Shown one piece after another: positions 56,901-57,776 of a stretch of DNA of 57,776 nucleotides; position 1 is the stretch's first letter; each line of letters begins with the position of its first letter. The stretch is taken from the NCBI RefSeq assembly GCF_004803635.1, contig NZ_SSWX01000021.1, forward strand, positions 1 to 57,776, in the 5' to 3' direction. The notes beneath the pieces were generated by a model, which ran no database searches, was not told the origin of the DNA, and saw only the letters and a list, made by a program, of their open reading frames with translations. The translations under genes and the position numbers were made by a program. This stretch comes from Lampropedia aestuarii (GTDB taxonomy: Bacteria > Pseudomonadota > Gammaproteobacteria > Burkholderiales > Burkholderiaceae_C).

Positions 56901-57080
56901 GCATTCGCCAACGGTGCCTACGAAACCAAACTCAATAACGCTGTTGTGGACGCCTTGGAGAACCACAGCGCTATGGCCGATCAGGCGCTACGGCATGAGA
57001 AGGTATTCAAGGGGTTGGCGAGTCTGCTGGTGGAGGAGGTGTATAAGCAACTAAGGGGGGCAAGTCAACCTGCTGTTTAA
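53961..57080 (+). CDS. hsdR: Type I restriction endonuclease subunit
   Basis: The 1039-residue motor-nuclease cleaves DNA lacking the methyl mark. The N-terminal nuclease is PD-(D/E)xK type: CIDFVLFLNGLPLATIELKTD with the catalytic Asp, Glu and Lys near residues 158-175. The SF2 helicase follows: Walker A HSAGSGKSN (about 340), DEAH in LILDEAHSS (about 445), and SKFQTGFDQPKL, TLSRLNRMYPGK in the second RecA lobe. The ATG at 53961 has GAGAGA ahead of it; a TTG at 53922 is a longer alternative. It follows hsdS by 83 bases, completing the system. Confidence 0.95.
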   Translation: MAAIHTEEQFEDEICEVLKAQGWLVDGPLPFQKGFAYDKGYDRRAALYPEDAIAWVKDTQPDAWEKFAKNHAKNPEAVFIQRLAEELDKDRPTIKKETPQLWGTLYVLRKGFKDINATFKMAQFAPSNRQNPTTWEHYKKNRLRVVRQLHYSLHNQLCIDFVLFLNGLPLATIELKTDTTQNIEDAVRQYKYDRNPVDVATKQPEPLLSFGKRALVHFAVSTDEVQMATRLAGAATRFLPFNRGNPDGMGGAGAGNPPDDALGYSTGYLWHEVFQRDAWLAVVGKFLSVEVSESKDAKGKKVFSTSLLFPRYHQWDAVNKLLHATLAEGVGQTYLVQHSAGSGKSNTIGWLAHRLASLHDAKGQKVYSSVIVITDRRVLDTQLQDTIYQFDHQQGVVEKIDENSTQLASALDKGKLIIITTLQKFPWVLDKVGGLGDKRFALILDEAHSSQAGKGAVKLREVLTKGKAGAAGADAKTDGAAAAVPDGDDDITDEDVLNTIMASRQRPPNVSYYAFTATPKPKTMELFGRTGADGTPEPFHVYSMRQAIEEKFILDVLRGYITYGFAFKLEQAGDDKEVKTGKAKAKLFRYAQLHPTSIAQKVTVIVEHFREHVMHQLAGQAKAMVVSDSRVAAVRYKKAFDDYIKKMKYTDCKALVAYSGEVTDEESKVLKAKEGDLNDHKEHDDGIKEAFKTDTYQVLIVASKFQTGFDQPKLCAMYVDKRLDGVLAVQTLSRLNRMYPGKETTFVLDFRNDADGILKAFLPFYRTAKMSAVTDPNLVHTLRQKLDDAGIYLWEEVLAFAKGYFDPKGKQATIQAPLKKAHERFKAQTKEVQDLFRGDVSSYISAYDFLSQLRSYDDADLERLHAFCRMLLPRLQGKAGGDEALDESVRLAGYKVVNEQKHKLDMQAGTAEPMKPMGTGGGQAWDDPEERLSAIIKKMNEVFSGNLSDADFKGYATTLIGKMVSDPTLQEQAQANDTVDAFANGAYETKLNNAVVDALENHSAMADQALRHEKVFKGLASLLVEEVYKQLRGASQPAV

Positions 57081-57262
57081 GTACTGAATTACACCGGATG
57101 CCTCGGGTTACTAAGCATCAAACCGAGCAGGCAGGCCTGAAGAAGCTCTGTTTGGAGTTCGCGATATTTTTATGATTGGTGTATGGCATTATTCATGGCA
57201 TTTAAGGTGCTTGGTATTTTAAGTTGTTGTTTTTAGTTAATTTAAATTTTTTATTTATAATA
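57081..57262. other. AT-rich end of the island
   Basis: The 182 bases between hsdR and the right direct repeat become strongly AT-rich (for example TTTAAATTTTTTATTTATAA). No gene or terminator was found. It is the right junction of the island. Confidence 0.5.
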
Positions 57263-57723
57263 GAGTGGGAATGATCCCGCGTCTGGCATAGCCAGGCACG
57301 ACACGGCATAAAAAGCATCTAAGCCCGCGTAATGCGGGCTTTTTTGTTTTTTGTGTGGCACTGTCTGGCATCAGCAGGCAACACCAAGCATGTATTTTTC
57401 ATGGCATCAAACTTGGCATCATGGGGGATGGATACCATGAACCTTCTAGATACCATGTCGAACGAATCTGTTTGTGCATGGCATTGAAAATTCATAAGCA
57501 ATTGTTTTTAATGGTTATTTATTGATTTTTTGCTGAATTTTTAATCATAGTATTTCTATAGATTTGGAGCCCCCTCTGATGCTGACCGATACCAAGCTGC
57601 GCAATCTCAAACCTCAGAACAAGCTGTATAAGGTGAATGACCGTGATGATCTCTATGTTGCCGTCACGCCTGCAGGTGCCATCTCGTTTCGCTACAACTA
57701 CAGCATCCACGGCAGGCAGGAGA
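57263..57723. repeat. Right direct repeat (attR and start of a second island)
   Basis: GAGTGGGAATGATCCCGCG starts a 461-base near copy of 41675-42136, including the terminator hairpin (57321-57345), the ATACCATG-type motifs and the integrase start. The repeat ends abruptly after GGCAGGCAGGAGA. It is both the right end of the first island and the left end of another. Confidence 0.88.
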
Positions 57724-57746
57724 TGACGTCTTCCCGGCAGGCCTAG
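57579..57746 (+). pseudogene. Truncated second P4-type integrase
   Basis: The 55-residue frame matches the first 48 residues of the island integrase with three differences (for example QNKLYKVNDRDDLYVAV), then diverges into six unrelated residues and a stop. The catalytic domain is missing. It is the remnant of a second, related island in tandem at guaA, cut off by a deletion or insertion; what follows lies outside the window. Confidence 0.88.
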
Positions 57747-57776
57747 AAAGAAGGGCATTCGCTGAGTAAATACGGA

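Larger units (their letters stand above)
41675..57262. mobile_element. Genomic island of about 15.6 kb in the 3' end of guaA
   Basis: The island runs from the guaA stop region to the second copy of the same sequence. It carries an integrase at the guaA-proximal end, a SulP-Usp pair, DNA-binding proteins, a plasmid-type replication module, an oriT-traJ module, a resolvase and a type I restriction-modification system. guaA 3' ends are a known integration target of P4-type integrases. The replication and transfer modules argue that it derives from a mobilizable plasmid. A second integrase fragment after the right repeat shows another element in tandem. Confidence 0.9.

Overview
The window is bacterial chromosome. 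Gene content and order (guaB, a small membrane protein, then guaA; minCDE; purEK-tsaC; lpxH-ppiB; recB-recD; type II NADH dehydrogenase) suggest a betaproteobacterium of the Burkholderiales, most likely Comamonadaceae. No rRNA or tRNA gene was seen, so the genus is not fixed.

Positions 1-41,686 are ordinary core chromosome. They hold a type II NADH dehydrogenase coupled to an orphan ABC ATPase; a remarkable protein carrying about 67 tandem AEAAA pentads; an MliC lysozyme-inhibitor lipoprotein; a periplasmic and a cytoplasmic cyclophilin with lpxH; a minus-strand cluster of class V aminotransferase, aspartate dehydrogenase and metY; a divergent general amino-acid uptake system whose two permeases are fused; a GDSL-like lipoprotein without its nucleophile; purE-purK-tsaC; a thioredoxin/TPR co-chaperone; a MalT-like regulator followed by a flavin monooxygenase/reductase pair; minCDE; pyrF; recB-recD without recC; and guaB/guaA. 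Small unannotated repeats with related ends (four copies) and an IS-like relic lie between these genes.

Positions 41,675-57,262 are a genomic island of about 15.6 kb inserted at the 3' end of guaA. It begins with a P4-type integrase. The guaA end, its terminator and the first 48 codons of the integrase recur at 57,263-57,723, where a second, broken integrase starts. The site therefore holds at least two islands in tandem. The cargo is a SulP transporter plus universal stress protein pair; a zinc-finger-like HTH protein; an AlpA-like regulator; a plasmid RepA-type initiator with iterons and DnaA boxes; a 100-bp array of GCGA repeats with an exact 10-bp period; an IncP-like oriT with traJ but no relaxase; a serine resolvase; and a complete type I restriction-modification system (hsdM-hsdS-hsdR). 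I read the island as a captured mobilizable plasmid that lost its own relaxase and now carries phage defence.

The most distinctive observations are the AEAAA-repeat protein with its 15-bp minisatellite, the orphan oriT-traJ next to helically phased repeats inside a chromosomal island, and the repeat family that abuts stop codons and brackets the monooxygenase operon.
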